From NCBI GenBank assembly GCA_964526505.1, contig CAZGJC010000004.1:1-63118 (forward strand): a stretch of DNA of 63,118 nt, given 5' to 3'. Both the position numbers and the translations under genes were made by a program. This DNA comes from SVTX01 sp964526505 (GTDB lineage Bacteria; Bacillota; Clostridia; Oscillospirales; CAG-272). The notes beneath the pieces are model-generated. The model did not search any database. It was not told the DNA's origin and saw only the letters and a program-made list of their open reading frames with translations. Shown piece by piece: positions 8,765 to 16,437 of this stretch. Numbering within the stretch: position 1 is the stretch's first letter; the number at the start of each line of letters is the position of its first letter.

Positions 8765-9068
8765 AACCGTTCCTTTCCGTCGGCAAAAGCCGAACAATGA
8801 ATTTTGTGTGATACAAAGTCCAAGTCGAAAAGGGCAAAAAAAGCCCGTTGCACGACAATGGGTGATATATCACCGTCACAAATTACAGGTCATGCAATTG
8901 TGCGAAATTATCGGACAACGGTATATTTATTGCAACGCAAAATGAGGTCAGACCATGGACAGCCTGCCACAAGTTATACAATAGCATAAATGTACCTTAT
9001 CCGCACGTTTACCGCAACTACTGCCGCCGTCCATAATCTCACCTCGCTTTTTAAATCAAATATTTTAC
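8765..9068 (-). promoter_or_regulatory. Structured 5' leader of mgtE, candidate metal-responsive element
   Basis: About 300 nt lie between the predicted transcription start (near 9068) and the mgtE start codon. On the minus strand the leader can fold GAGGT (9041-9045) with ACCTC (8944-8948) and ATGGAC with GTCCAT just inside. There is a GGTGATATATCACC hairpin (8861-8874), a GGGC/GCCC hairpin around seven T (8831-8846), and TCGGC/GCCGA (8780-8793) immediately before the mgtE ribosome site. CCGTTG and CAACGG further offer an alternative pairing. Many mgtE genes carry the M-box riboswitch. I could match only a GAGGTGAG start, not the rest of that consensus, so the class is unassigned. Confidence 0.5.
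8948..9034 (-). CDS. Possible 28-residue Cys-rich leader peptide upstream of mgtE
   Basis: A GAGGTGAG ribosome site 3-4 nt before an ATG at 9034 opens a frame of 28 codons ending in TGA at 8948. The peptide has Cys at 7, 17, 19 and 22 with a His at 15 (HLCYCITC), a layout that could bind a metal ion. Its own ribosome site and start codon would be paired with its 3' end in the leader fold. I recognise no family. It may be an accident of a structured RNA; conservation of the Cys codons would decide. Confidence 0.3.
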   Translation of the reverse strand: MDGGSSCGKRADKVHLCYCITCGRLSMV

Positions 9069-9074
9069 CCGAAT

Positions 9075-9103
9075 ATTATAATTCGTATTTTTTTGAAAAT
9101 CAA
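9075..9103 (-). promoter_or_regulatory. Promoter of the mgtE leader
   Basis: On the minus strand TTGATT (9098-9103), 17 bp, TATAAT (9075-9080). It lacks the TGn extension common elsewhere in the window. It puts the start of transcription about 300 nt upstream of mgtE. Confidence 0.65.
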
Positions 9104-9157
9104 TACCCACGAAAAAATATTCATAAAATAGTTACAAGTTTTGATTTTCGCAAATAG

Positions 9158-9187
9158 AAAAACACCCGCACTTTTGCACGGGTGTTT
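9158..9187 (-). terminator. Terminator of tRNA-Thr
   Basis: On the minus strand AAAAACACCCGTGC and GCGGGTGTTTTT pair around a short loop, with a T run directly after the tRNA 3' end. Confidence 0.85.
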
Positions 9188-9188
9188 T

Positions 9189-9264
9189 TGGAGCTGGTAA
9201 TCAGAATCGAACTGATGACCTCGTCATTACCAATGACGTGCTCTACCGACTGAGCCATACCAGC
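9189..9264 (-). tRNA. tRNA-Thr (anticodon GGU)
   Basis: The 76-nt gene folds into a full cloverleaf: acceptor GCTGGTA/TACCAGC, D arm GCTC/GAGC, anticodon stem CGTCA/TGACG around loop TTGGTAA, T arm with TTCGATT, discriminator T and an encoded CCA. The anticodon GGT reads ACC and ACU threonine codons. It has its own strong promoter and terminator, so it is a lone tRNA gene. Confidence 0.96.
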
Positions 9265-9285
9265 GTCAAATGAACTGACTTGACT

Positions 9286-9314
9286 ATTATATCAAACAAA
9301 AATATGTTTGTCAA
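9286..9314 (-). promoter_or_regulatory. Strong promoter of tRNA-Thr
   Basis: On the minus strand TTGACA (9309-9314), 17 bp, TATAAT (9286-9291), with TGA before the -10 box. All consensus positions match, as expected for a tRNA promoter. Confidence 0.85.
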
Positions 9315-9378
9315 GGCTTTTTTGAAAAAAATTGACGTTTCAAAACAAATTTTGTTTTTCGGTAGAGGTTGTTATAGT

Positions 9379-10476
9379 CTATTTTCGACGTTTTTGTGCG
9401 ATAAGCGTTGCAAGAAGCGGGAGAGTTGCACAGATGAAGAAAAGGAGGCATACGTAAAGACCGTAGTCGGCAAAATGAATTTGTACGGTTGTTTGTACGG
9501 GTGGGATTGATGATACGGGGAAGAGTTTTAGCGAAACATACGTTATTGCACAGCAGAGAAGTCCTTGCAAAAATTTTTGCAGTACGAAAATTTTTTTATT
9601 GAGGTTATGGGCTTTATCAAGAGAGAATATTTGAAACGTCACGGAAATTCCCGAAAATCCGACGAAAAACGCCGTTATTGCGGGGGCAAAGCACGGATTT
9701 GAAAAAATTTCCGACGACACAAGTGCGACTCCGTTTGACATTTCCACAAGTCCGCACAGAAGCAGTGTAATTATGCGTGGAAGTGACAGTGAGGTACAGA
9801 GTTTATACAGGTAGCCTATTATGACGGAGAAAAATACGACGTAGGCACAGACGCCTATCATAACCGATGCAGAAGAGGTTACCGCAGACGTGAAAGCGGT
9901 GACTGTATCGGTGTCGGATTTTGAAAAGTCGTCATTTTTTCTCTCATATTTATACACGGCTCTGCCGAATAGTCCCATTATCAGTGACGAGAGCAAAAGC
10001 GACAGATAGATACGTTTGCCGAGGTTTACATTTTGAAGTGCAAAGCCTACCGTGCCACAGACAAAGGCACCTGACGGAATATTACAAAAACTCATAATAT
10101 GAAGAAATTCCCGATGAGATATTTTATTCTCTTCATATAGTTTGACGGAGCTTTTGGTTCCTATCGGAAAACCGCAAAGCGTACCCATGGCGACGGCACA
10201 CGAACCGTTATCGGACAGTCCGAAAATCAAACTTATGGGTTTGAGCAGAATAAAACGAAGATATTTAAATGCGTTAACGGACAAAAGAAAGTCGGAGATT
10301 ATCATAAAAGGAAACAGCGTCGGGACAAGGCTTTGCAGGCATAGTTCTATGGATTTTTTCATATATTCAAGAGAAGAATCGGGAGCGAAGATGAGCAAAA
10401 TTACCGCCGAAAATCCCAAAGCGGAAACGGAAATATTTTGCGGATTTATTTTTCGTTGAATTTTTGTTTTTTGCAT
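9379..10476 (-). CDS. ylbJ: YlbJ-like sporulation integral membrane protein (nucleoside-recognition/Gate family)
   Basis: 365 residues, polytopic, about eight hydrophobic segments. The family hallmarks are SLVPTLFPFMIISDFLL, then MGTLCGFPIGTKSSVKLYEE and FCNIPSGAFVCGTVG, as in YlbJ, which is made in the mother cell during Bacillus sporulation. GGGAG precedes the ATG. In B. subtilis ylbJ follows rsmD-coaD; here those genes are about 13 kb away and ylbJ instead diverges from yqfC, another sporulation gene, across about 56 bp. A shared sporulation-specific control is plausible, but I cannot read a convincing sigma-E site. Confidence 0.8.
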   Translation of the reverse strand: MQKTKIQRKINPQNISVSALGFSAVILLIFAPDSSLEYMKKSIELCLQSLVPTLFPFMIISDFLLSVNAFKYLRFILLKPISLIFGLSDNGSCAVAMGTLCGFPIGTKSSVKLYEENKISHREFLHIMSFCNIPSGAFVCGTVGFALQNVNLGKRIYLSLLLSSLIMGLFGRAVYKYERKNDDFSKSDTDTVTAFTSAVTSSASVMIGVCAYVVFFSVIIGYLYKLCTSLSLPRIITLLLCGLVEMSNGVALVSSEIFSNPCFAPAITAFFVGFSGISVTFQIFSLDKAHNLNKKIFVLQKFLQGLLCCAITYVSLKLFPVSSIPPVQTTVQIHFADYGLYVCLLFFICATLPLLATLIAQKRRK

Positions 10477-10532
10477 ATCGTTCTCCCTTTGTATTTTTCA
10501 ATTTATCTTATTTTGATTGTGGGGGAAATATG

Positions 10533-10829
10533 ATGGGCGAAAATAAAAATTCTTTCGGGCGTGGGATATTGCACGGTATAATGGAAAAGACGTCTCTTCC
10601 GTCGGACATCGCATTTGGCGGATTTCGTCTTGAAATGCAGGGTGGTCGTGAACTTTACGTGTCGGGGTGCAAGAAAATATTGAAGTACACGGAGGGCGAG
10701 ATTATACTCCGCTCGTCTGCGTTTGACGTGTTTATTTGCGGAAAACATCTTGAATGTTTATCATATCATCCGACGGGAATATCCATTTGCGGTCAGATTA
10801 AAAGTATCGGTTTGGGGGATTACTTATGA
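10533..10829 (+). CDS. yqfC: Sporulation protein YqfC
   Basis: 98 residues, close to the size of B. subtilis YqfC. It is a small beta-rich protein (RLEMQGGRELYVSGCKKILK, EIILRSSAFDVFICGKHLE, ending in an IKSIGL strand) typical of the YabP/YqfC family; YabP, its paralogue, is encoded at 55297. I choose the second of two adjacent ATG codons because it is 7 nt from the GGGGG ribosome site; the ATG at 10530 is equally in frame. Its stop overlaps the yqfD start by 4 nt, the arrangement seen in sporeformers. Confidence 0.85.
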   Translation: MGENKNSFGRGILHGIMEKTSLPSDIAFGGFRLEMQGGRELYVSGCKKILKYTEGEIILRSSAFDVFICGKHLECLSYHPTGISICGQIKSIGLGDYL

Positions 10830-12013
10830 GCGTTGCGTACGAAATATTCGGGTACGGCGAAGTTTTTGCGGAGGGTGAATACGTTTTAAGTCTTATAAAT
10901 TTATGTATGACTTACAATTTGCCTTACGGAAAGGTATATCGCACAAGCGGAGGCGTTTGTTTTTTATTCAGGCTCGGAATATTGAAAACGCTTGAAGAAT
11001 TATGTCGGAAGAGAAATATTATCATACGGATACGAAAAAGGGGAGGTTTGCCGATATGGATTTACAAGCACAGAAAGAGATACGGTCTTATAGTGGGAAT
11101 GGTTATTGCTGTTTTTATGATAGTTTTCGCACAGAAGTTTATATGGCGTATAGACGTCACGGGCAACGAAACCATACCGACCTCGGAAATACTCAAAGTG
11201 CTGGATGGGCAAGGACTTTATGCCGGCAGTTATATAAAAAAACTCAATACCGACAGAATACAGAACAAAATTCTTTACGAGTCGGACAAAATTTCTTGGA
11301 TATCTATAAATATAAGCGGAAATATCGCAAGTGTGGAAATTCGTGAGAGGGAGCGATCGGAGGTGTCGGAGAATGAAAAATTTCCTGCAAATCTTGTGGC
11401 GTCAAAGTCCGGAAAGATAGAATATCTGCAAATTATGCACGGAAATGCAAACGTAAAAAGCGGGGACATAGTATCGGAGGGGCAACTGCTTGTGGGAGGC
11501 ATATTTGACAGTCACATAGACGGATATCGTCTGACACGGGCGGAAGGAAAGGTTTTTGCACGAACAACGGCGGAGTTTTACGTGCAAATTCCGTACGAAT
11601 ACGAGGAAAAAGTCTACACGGGAAAGGAATATTGTGACGAATATTTAAATTTTTTTGATTTTTCCATAAAAATTTTAAAAAAGGGTGGAAATTCGTATGC
11701 GTTTTATGATAAAATACATAGAGTGGAAAGTTATTCTTTTTTTGATGGCGGAGTATTGCCGATATCGAAGAGCAAGGATATATATCTTGAATACACGACT
11801 CGCATATCAAAGCGTAGTATAGAGACCGCCGAGGAACTCGCATACTTTGAGTTATCTCAAAAAATGAGCGAGTTTTCGGATGATGCGATTTTAATACGCA
11901 AGGTTATAATGCCCGAGATAGGAGAAGATTTTTTTGCACTTCGTTGTGTGGTTGAATGTATAGAGGACATTGCACAGATTGCGGAAATCCAAGTGGACAA
12001 TTTTGCAGAGTAG
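10826..12013 (+). CDS. yqfD: Sporulation protein YqfD
   Basis: 395 residues. A cytoplasmic N-terminal part of about 85 residues is followed by one membrane segment (about 86-106, YGLIVGMVIAVFMIVFAQ) and a large outer region beginning WRIDVTGNETIP, a POTRA-like start, with VEIRERE and GDIVSEGQLLVGG later. This matches YqfD, a mother-cell sporulation protein linked in B. subtilis to the stage IV phenotype. It overlaps yqfC by ATGA and runs directly into phoH, so the sporulation pair heads a housekeeping operon. Confidence 0.88.
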   Translation: MSVAYEIFGYGEVFAEGEYVLSLINLCMTYNLPYGKVYRTSGGVCFLFRLGILKTLEELCRKRNIIIRIRKRGGLPIWIYKHRKRYGLIVGMVIAVFMIVFAQKFIWRIDVTGNETIPTSEILKVLDGQGLYAGSYIKKLNTDRIQNKILYESDKISWISINISGNIASVEIRERERSEVSENEKFPANLVASKSGKIEYLQIMHGNANVKSGDIVSEGQLLVGGIFDSHIDGYRLTRAEGKVFARTTAEFYVQIPYEYEEKVYTGKEYCDEYLNFFDFSIKILKKGGNSYAFYDKIHRVESYSFFDGGVLPISKSKDIYLEYTTRISKRSIETAEELAYFELSQKMSEFSDDAILIRKVIMPEIGEDFFALRCVVECIEDIAQIAEIQVDNFAE

Positions 12014-12029
12014 GAAAAGGAGATTTTGC

Positions 12030-13025
12030 GTGAGCAGTAAAACAGTTAAAACGGACGGAGAGAATATTGCTTCGGAAATATTCGGCAATCTTGACGTCAA
12101 CGCCTCGATAATAGAAAAGAAATTCGGTGTTACTTTGCATAATCGTACGACAGACGACGGAAGCGAGGCGATAATCATCTCATCCGACGATGACGGAATG
12201 GTGTCACAGGCGACGGATGCCGTAAAGTATCTTATGAAAATGCTTTCACAGGGTGGAGACGTAAATGAGCAAAGCACGTCTTATATTTGTGATACGGTAC
12301 TTTCGGGGGACGCTTCACAATTACAGGAACAGGGTGACGATTTTGTTTGCGTTACCGTGCGAGGCAGACCGATAAAAGCGAAAACGGTCGGTCAGAGGCA
12401 ATACGTAAATGCGATAAAAAAGAACACGATAGTTATAGGTGTGGGTCCTGCCGGGACGGGAAAGACCTTTTTGGCGGTTGCAATGGCGGTCAAGGCGTTA
12501 CGTGAAAAGAAAGTGTCACGAATAATACTCACAAGACCCGCAATCGAAGCCGGAGAAAAATTGGGATTTTTACCCGGAGATTTACAGAGCAAGATAGACC
12601 CGTATTTGCGTCCGCTTTACGATGCTTTATACGAGATGATGGGTGCGGAAAACTATCAGAAGCAAGTTGAGAAGGGTGTAATCGAAATAGCACCTTTGGC
12701 GTATATGAGAGGAAGAACGCTTGACGACTCGTTTATTATTTTGGATGAGGCACAAAACTGCACGCCCGAGCAGATGAAGATGTTTTTGACCCGTCTCGGA
12801 TTTAATTCCAAAGCGGTTATAACGGGAGACCTTACGCAAACAGACTTGCCCTCAGGTATGCCGAGCGGTCTTGCACGTGCCGTGAAAATTTTGGCGGACG
12901 TGGAGGACATTGCCATTCATCGTTTCAGCGAAAGAGACGTTGTAAGGCACAAACTCGTTCGGGCAATAATCAAGGCGTATGAAAAATACGAAAAAGAGCA
13001 GAAAGAAAAGTTCGGCAAAAAATGA
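12030..13025 (+). CDS. phoH: PhoH family protein (PhoH-like ATPase)
   Basis: 331 residues from a GTG start at 12030, placed 7 nt after AAAAGGAGA. It has an N-terminal KH-like region, then a P-loop ATPase with Walker A GPAGTGKT (139-146) and Walker B FIILDEAQN (about 235), and the PhoH signature MFLTRLGFNSKAVITGD. The family is tied to RNA metabolism and sits next to the rRNA-maturation factor ybeY in most bacteria, as here. An in-frame ATG at 11970 lies inside yqfD and is not used. Confidence 0.94.
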   Translation: MSSKTVKTDGENIASEIFGNLDVNASIIEKKFGVTLHNRTTDDGSEAIIISSDDDGMVSQATDAVKYLMKMLSQGGDVNEQSTSYICDTVLSGDASQLQEQGDDFVCVTVRGRPIKAKTVGQRQYVNAIKKNTIVIGVGPAGTGKTFLAVAMAVKALREKKVSRIILTRPAIEAGEKLGFLPGDLQSKIDPYLRPLYDALYEMMGAENYQKQVEKGVIEIAPLAYMRGRTLDDSFIILDEAQNCTPEQMKMFLTRLGFNSKAVITGDLTQTDLPSGMPSGLARAVKILADVEDIAIHRFSERDVVRHKLVRAIIKAYEKYEKEQKEKFGKK

Positions 13026-13074
13026 CTACCGAAAAATAATATATAAGAGACTTAACAAGGAAAGGGTCAGTATT

Positions 13075-13569
13075 ATGAAAAGAAAAATGAAACTCAAAAT
13101 TTACTTTGAAAATCAGCAGGACAAGCAACAAATATCTTACAAACTCAAAATGCTTATAAGAGAGGCAATTGAGACGACGCTTGATTTTGAAGATTATCAA
13201 AATGCCTGTGAGGTATCGGTTACTTTCACCGACAACGAAGGTATACGTGAGTTGAACAAAAAATACAGGGAAAAAGACGCACCGACGGACGTTTTGTCAT
13301 TTCCGCTTTTCGACTATGACGGAGACAGCGAAGAGCCTCCGGTTGACGATTTTACGAATATGCTCGGCGATATAGTTATTTCTCTTGAAAGAGCAAAAGA
13401 GCAAGCGGACGAATACGGTCACGGATTTGACAGGGAAGTTGCGTTCCTTTGCGTTCATTCAATGCTTCATCTTCTCGGTTACGATCACGAAACAAGCGAG
13501 GAAGATGACAGAAATATGAGATCTCGTCAGAGTGAGATTATGAACATAATGGGACTTTCGGTAAAATAA
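13075..13569 (+). CDS. ybeY: Endoribonuclease YbeY (rRNA maturation factor)
   Basis: 164 residues from the ATG at 13075, which follows AAGGAAAGGG. The zinc site H-x3-H-x5-H is present as HSMLHLLGYDHE (His at about 128, 132 and 138). The upstream conserved segments LNKKYREKDAPTDVLSFP and MLGDIVIS are also present. YbeY acts in 16S rRNA 3' end maturation and ribosome quality control. It lies between phoH and era, its usual partners; dgkA and cdd, which separate ybeY and era in Bacillus, are absent. Confidence 0.96.
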   Translation: MKRKMKLKIYFENQQDKQQISYKLKMLIREAIETTLDFEDYQNACEVSVTFTDNEGIRELNKKYREKDAPTDVLSFPLFDYDGDSEEPPVDDFTNMLGDIVISLERAKEQADEYGHGFDREVAFLCVHSMLHLLGYDHETSEEDDRNMRSRQSEIMNIMGLSVK

Positions 13570-13599
13570 AAGATCGACAATAGGAAAGAGAGATTTTTA

Positions 13600-14484
13600 A
13601 TGAGTAAAACTGCTTTTATTGCAATAGTCGGCAGACCTAACGTGGGAAAATCCACGCTTATGAACACGATTTTGGGTGAAAAGGTTGCCATCGTTTCGTC
13701 AAAGCCTCAGACTACGAGAAACAGAATAATGGGAATACTTACAAAGGACGAAAACCAATTTGTTTTTCTTGATACCCCCGGAATTTTCAAACCGAGAAAT
13801 TCGCTCGGAACATTTATGGTTAAAGCCGCAAACTCAACGATGCAGGACGCCGACGCAGTGGTACTTGTGTGCGACGCTTCTAAGCCCGTAAGTGACGTTG
13901 AAAAGAAAGTTATAGATTATGCTAAGAGAACACAGACTCCCTGTATTCTCGTAATAAACAAGACGGATTTATGTCGCAGAGAGCAGATAGCGGAGACTAT
14001 TGCAAGTTATGCGTCTCTTCACAACTTTGAGGCTGTTGTTCCGCTTTGTGCGAAGAACGGAAAGGGTGTGGACGCATTTTTGTCGGAATGCGAACAATTC
14101 TTATCCGAGTCGGACTTCTTCTTCCCCGAGGATATGGTCACCGACCAATCCGAGAGGCAGGTCGCTGCAGAAGTTATAAGAGAAAAACTCCTACGCACGC
14201 TTGACAAGGAAATTCCTCACGGAATTGCGGTTGCAATCGAAGAATTCAAAGTTGAGGGGAAATTGTGTCGTATACGTGCGGAAATTTTCTGTGAGAAAGC
14301 ATCGCACAAGGGAATTATCGTCGGAAAGAACGGTGAAGAATTAAAGAGAGTCGGTTCTTATGCACGTGCAGACCTTGAAGAGATTTTCGATATGAAAGTT
14401 TATCTTAATCTTTGGGTCAAGGTCAAGGAAAACTGGCGTGACAGTCAGAGAGGCATTACCGATTTCGGATATACGGAAGAATAA
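13600..14484 (+). CDS. era: GTPase Era
   Basis: 294 residues. G1 GRPNVGKS (11-18), G2 segment KPQTTRNRIMGI, G3 DTPG (58-61) and G4 NKTD are intact. A C-terminal KH domain (about 200-285) carries the GXXG loop GKNG. Era binds the 3' end of 16S rRNA and aids 30S assembly. Preceded by GGAAAGAGAG and followed 58 nt later by recO, the classic era-recO order. Confidence 0.97.
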   Translation: MSKTAFIAIVGRPNVGKSTLMNTILGEKVAIVSSKPQTTRNRIMGILTKDENQFVFLDTPGIFKPRNSLGTFMVKAANSTMQDADAVVLVCDASKPVSDVEKKVIDYAKRTQTPCILVINKTDLCRREQIAETIASYASLHNFEAVVPLCAKNGKGVDAFLSECEQFLSESDFFFPEDMVTDQSERQVAAEVIREKLLRTLDKEIPHGIAVAIEEFKVEGKLCRIRAEIFCEKASHKGIIVGKNGEELKRVGSYARADLEEIFDMKVYLNLWVKVKENWRDSQRGITDFGYTEE

Positions 14485-14542
14485 AAAGTTTTTTTACACG
14501 GATTTATTTTGAAATTACACGGAAGTATTCGGAGGTGAGATT

Positions 14543-15334
14543 ATGCTGTTTGCCACTGACGGTGTTGTTACGAAAGTGAGTGATATTGCAAGCGGAGACA
14601 GACTTATAAATATAGTCACTCCGAGCAGGGGCAGAATAAGCGTTATTGTCAAAGGCAGTCGCTCTGCCGACAGCAAAACGGCGGTATTATCCCAACTTTT
14701 TACATACGGAAATTTTGAAATATACGAAAAGGGAGACATGTACTGGCTACGTGGCGGAATGGTTATAAATCCGTTTTACGAATTGTCTTGTGACATTTGT
14801 CGCATGGCGGCGGCAACGTACGTTTGCGAGGTTGCCAACGAACTTACGGACGAGTCGGAAGAATGCGGTACTCTGATGAAACTCTTGCTCAACACCTTAT
14901 ATCTTTTTACACGCAAAGAAAAGAAAATTGCGATTGTGAAATCCGCATTTGAGTTACGTGCGATGTCTATATCCGGATATATGCCGACGGTTACGGAATG
15001 TGAAAATTGCGGAAAGGATATTTCTGGTAAGACTTATCTTGACGTGATGGGTGGCAGTGTCGTATGCGAAGATTGTTTTCACGCAGGTGTAATTAAATCT
15101 CGTCGTGATGCGGATTATAACGACGTAAGAAGTGCGAGTGTTATATGTCCCATGAGTGCATCTGTGGCGTATGCGTTAAGGTACGTTATTGTCGCACCTG
15201 CGGAAAAGGTTTTCTCTTTTGATATTACGGACGAAGAAGAACTTGACGCATTTGAGAAAATATCGGAGACCTACGTATCGTGTCATTTGGGGAGAAGTTT
15301 TGATTCTCTTTCGTTTTATCACGACGTAAAATAA
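14543..15334 (+). CDS. recO: DNA repair protein RecO
   Basis: 263 residues. The N-terminal OB fold (GVVTKVSDIASGDRLINIVT, then RGRISVIVKGSR) is followed by a helical domain and a four-Cys zinc site (CENC starting at residue 153, and CEDC about 23 residues later). It anneals strands and with RecR loads RecA. AGGTGAG lies before the ATG. Last gene of the yqfC-recO run, ended by a hairpin terminator. Confidence 0.95.
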   Translation: MLFATDGVVTKVSDIASGDRLINIVTPSRGRISVIVKGSRSADSKTAVLSQLFTYGNFEIYEKGDMYWLRGGMVINPFYELSCDICRMAAATYVCEVANELTDESEECGTLMKLLLNTLYLFTRKEKKIAIVKSAFELRAMSISGYMPTVTECENCGKDISGKTYLDVMGGSVVCEDCFHAGVIKSRRDADYNDVRSASVICPMSASVAYALRYVIVAPAEKVFSFDITDEEELDAFEKISETYVSCHLGRSFDSLSFYHDVK

Positions 15335-15350
15335 AAAGTCAAGTTGACAA

Positions 15351-15386
15351 AATAACCCCGAAAGTCTGTGTGACTTTCGGGGTTTG
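15351..15386. terminator. Bidirectional terminator after recO
   Basis: CCCCGAAAGTC and GACTTTCGGGG form an 11-bp stem with a 5-nt loop. The T tract is short on the plus strand (TTT); the position between two converging genes suggests use in both directions. Confidence 0.75.
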
Positions 15387-15402
15387 ACACTCTGTGGGTG
15401 TT

Positions 15403-15882
15403 TTATTTACGGTGTCTGTGGGGTTTTCGGTTTTGGTGCAGGCTTCTGTCACCCATAACACAGCCGACAATGCAACAAAGTATGAGCAATATGCGAAGTC
15501 CGAAAAACGAAAGTGCCGACAAAGAATTATTTAACGTGGCGGTGAGAAAAGGGTAAAGAGCGAGTGAGAGCGATACGCACATAAGTGAAAACACCGCACA
15601 GATCACTGAACATTTTCCGACGTAGGAGCGACGACTCACGAACCCTCCCAAAATCGCACAAGGATAAGGAAGAAAAGACGCAACTTTAAGAAGAAAGCCC
15701 TCGGGGTCTTTTTTTGTAAGAGCATACGCCGTTAAAATACTTATACATACAAGTGCCGTGGAAAGAGATATTAGGGTGCCGCACAGGGAACTTTTGAGCG
15801 TTGAGGCGAGTGTTGTTGAGTTTGAGTCTTGCTCGCTTTTGCGTTTTTTGTTATGAGGCGTTTTTCGCTGTTTTGTATTCAT
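15403..15882 (-). CDS. TIGR04086 family (DUF3792) membrane protein
   Basis: 159 residues. A basic N terminus is followed by four membrane segments (about 33-55, 68-85, 92-115 and 122-145) and a basic C-terminal tail RKPHRHRK. Size, topology and position next to yajC fit the TIGR04086 group of Firmicutes membrane proteins, whose function is unknown. The ribosome site GGAGG (15889-15893) is buried in the 3' arm of an inverted repeat, so translation may be controlled. It follows yajC on the same strand, 83 nt downstream. Confidence 0.7.
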   Translation of the reverse strand: MNTKQRKTPHNKKRKSEQDSNSTTLASTLKSSLCGTLISLSTALVCISILTAYALTKKDPEGFLLKVASFLPYPCAILGGFVSRRSYVGKCSVICAVFSLMCVSLSLALYPFLTATLNNSLSALSFFGLRILLILCCIVGCVMGDRSLHQNRKPHRHRK

Positions 15883-15943
15883 AAAAAACCTCCGAATGAT
15901 ATTTTACCGTTTTGATAAAATATATGTTTTCGGAGGTTTTTTT
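15883..15943 (-). promoter_or_regulatory. Terminator-like hairpin that contains the ribosome site of the TIGR04086 gene
   Basis: On the minus strand AAAAAACCTCCGAA (15929-15942) pairs perfectly with TTCGGAGGTTTTTT (15883-15896). Inside the loop ATATTTTA and TAAAATAT can also pair. The GGAGG is the Shine-Dalgarno sequence and the six T run directly into the ATG. It may act as an intrinsic terminator after yajC, as a ribosome-site lock, or both. Confidence 0.6.
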
Positions 15944-15965
15944 ATTCTTTTGGGATAAAATCAAA

Positions 15966-16244
15966 TCAGTCCGCTGTGTCTTCGGCTTTTACGTCAACAC
16001 GGGATACGGCACTTTTAAGTATTCTTATTTTAGTGCAGTCACGTGAAGTTTCTATAACGCAAGTTTCTTCTTTTATGCTTATTACTTTTCCGATGATTCC
16101 GCCTATTGTCGTTATCTCATCGCCGACCTGCAAATTACTGAGCATATCTTTCGTTTGCTTTTCCTGCTTTTTATTGGAACGCCACATAAAGAAGAACATA
16201 GCACCGATGATTACGACCATTACTATTGTAGTTATCGCTTCCAT
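15966..16244 (-). CDS. yajC: Preprotein translocase accessory subunit YajC
   Basis: 92 residues. One N-terminal membrane segment (ITTIVMVVIIGAMFFFMW) is followed by a basic stretch (RSNKKQEKQTKDML) and the compact YajC domain with LQVGDEITTIGGIIGKVISI. The family associates with SecDF in the Sec translocon. AAAGGAG precedes the start. secD and secF are not in the window. Confidence 0.95.
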   Translation of the reverse strand: MEAITTIVMVVIIGAMFFFMWRSNKKQEKQTKDMLSNLQVGDEITTIGGIIGKVISIKEETCVIETSRDCTKIRILKSAVSRVDVKAEDTAD

Positions 16245-16294
16245 TATTATTTCTCCTTTCGGTAAAATATACTGTTTTCATTATTCTACACGAT

Positions 16295-16324
16295 ATTATA
16301 TGCAAAATCAATATATATTTGTAA
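16295..16324 (-). promoter_or_regulatory. Possible promoter of yajC
   Basis: On the minus strand TATAAT (16295-16300) lies about 50 nt before the yajC start. The best -35 is TTACAA (16319-16324) at 18 bp, a weak match, so only the -10 is convincing. Confidence 0.4.
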
Positions 16325-16367
16325 ATTTTTTTGAGGCAAGGGTATTGAAGAAAATTTACTTTGGCGG

Positions 16368-16396
16368 TTGCTTTTTGTGGGGATATGTGTTATAAT
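16368..16396 (+). promoter_or_regulatory. Promoter of rimM-trmD
   Basis: TTGCTT (16368-16373), 17 bp, TATAAT (16391-16396), with TGT before the -10 (extended). Confidence 0.7.
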
Positions 16397-16437
16397 TACT
16401 CCGTATTATTATAATTTAAAGGAAGAGACTGTATCAA

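Noticed and set aside
8765..9060. Plain M-box, NiCo, yybP-ykoY, cobalamin or 6S RNA in the mgtE leader
   Set aside because: I looked for the conserved cores from memory and could not line up more than short pieces; left as unassigned.
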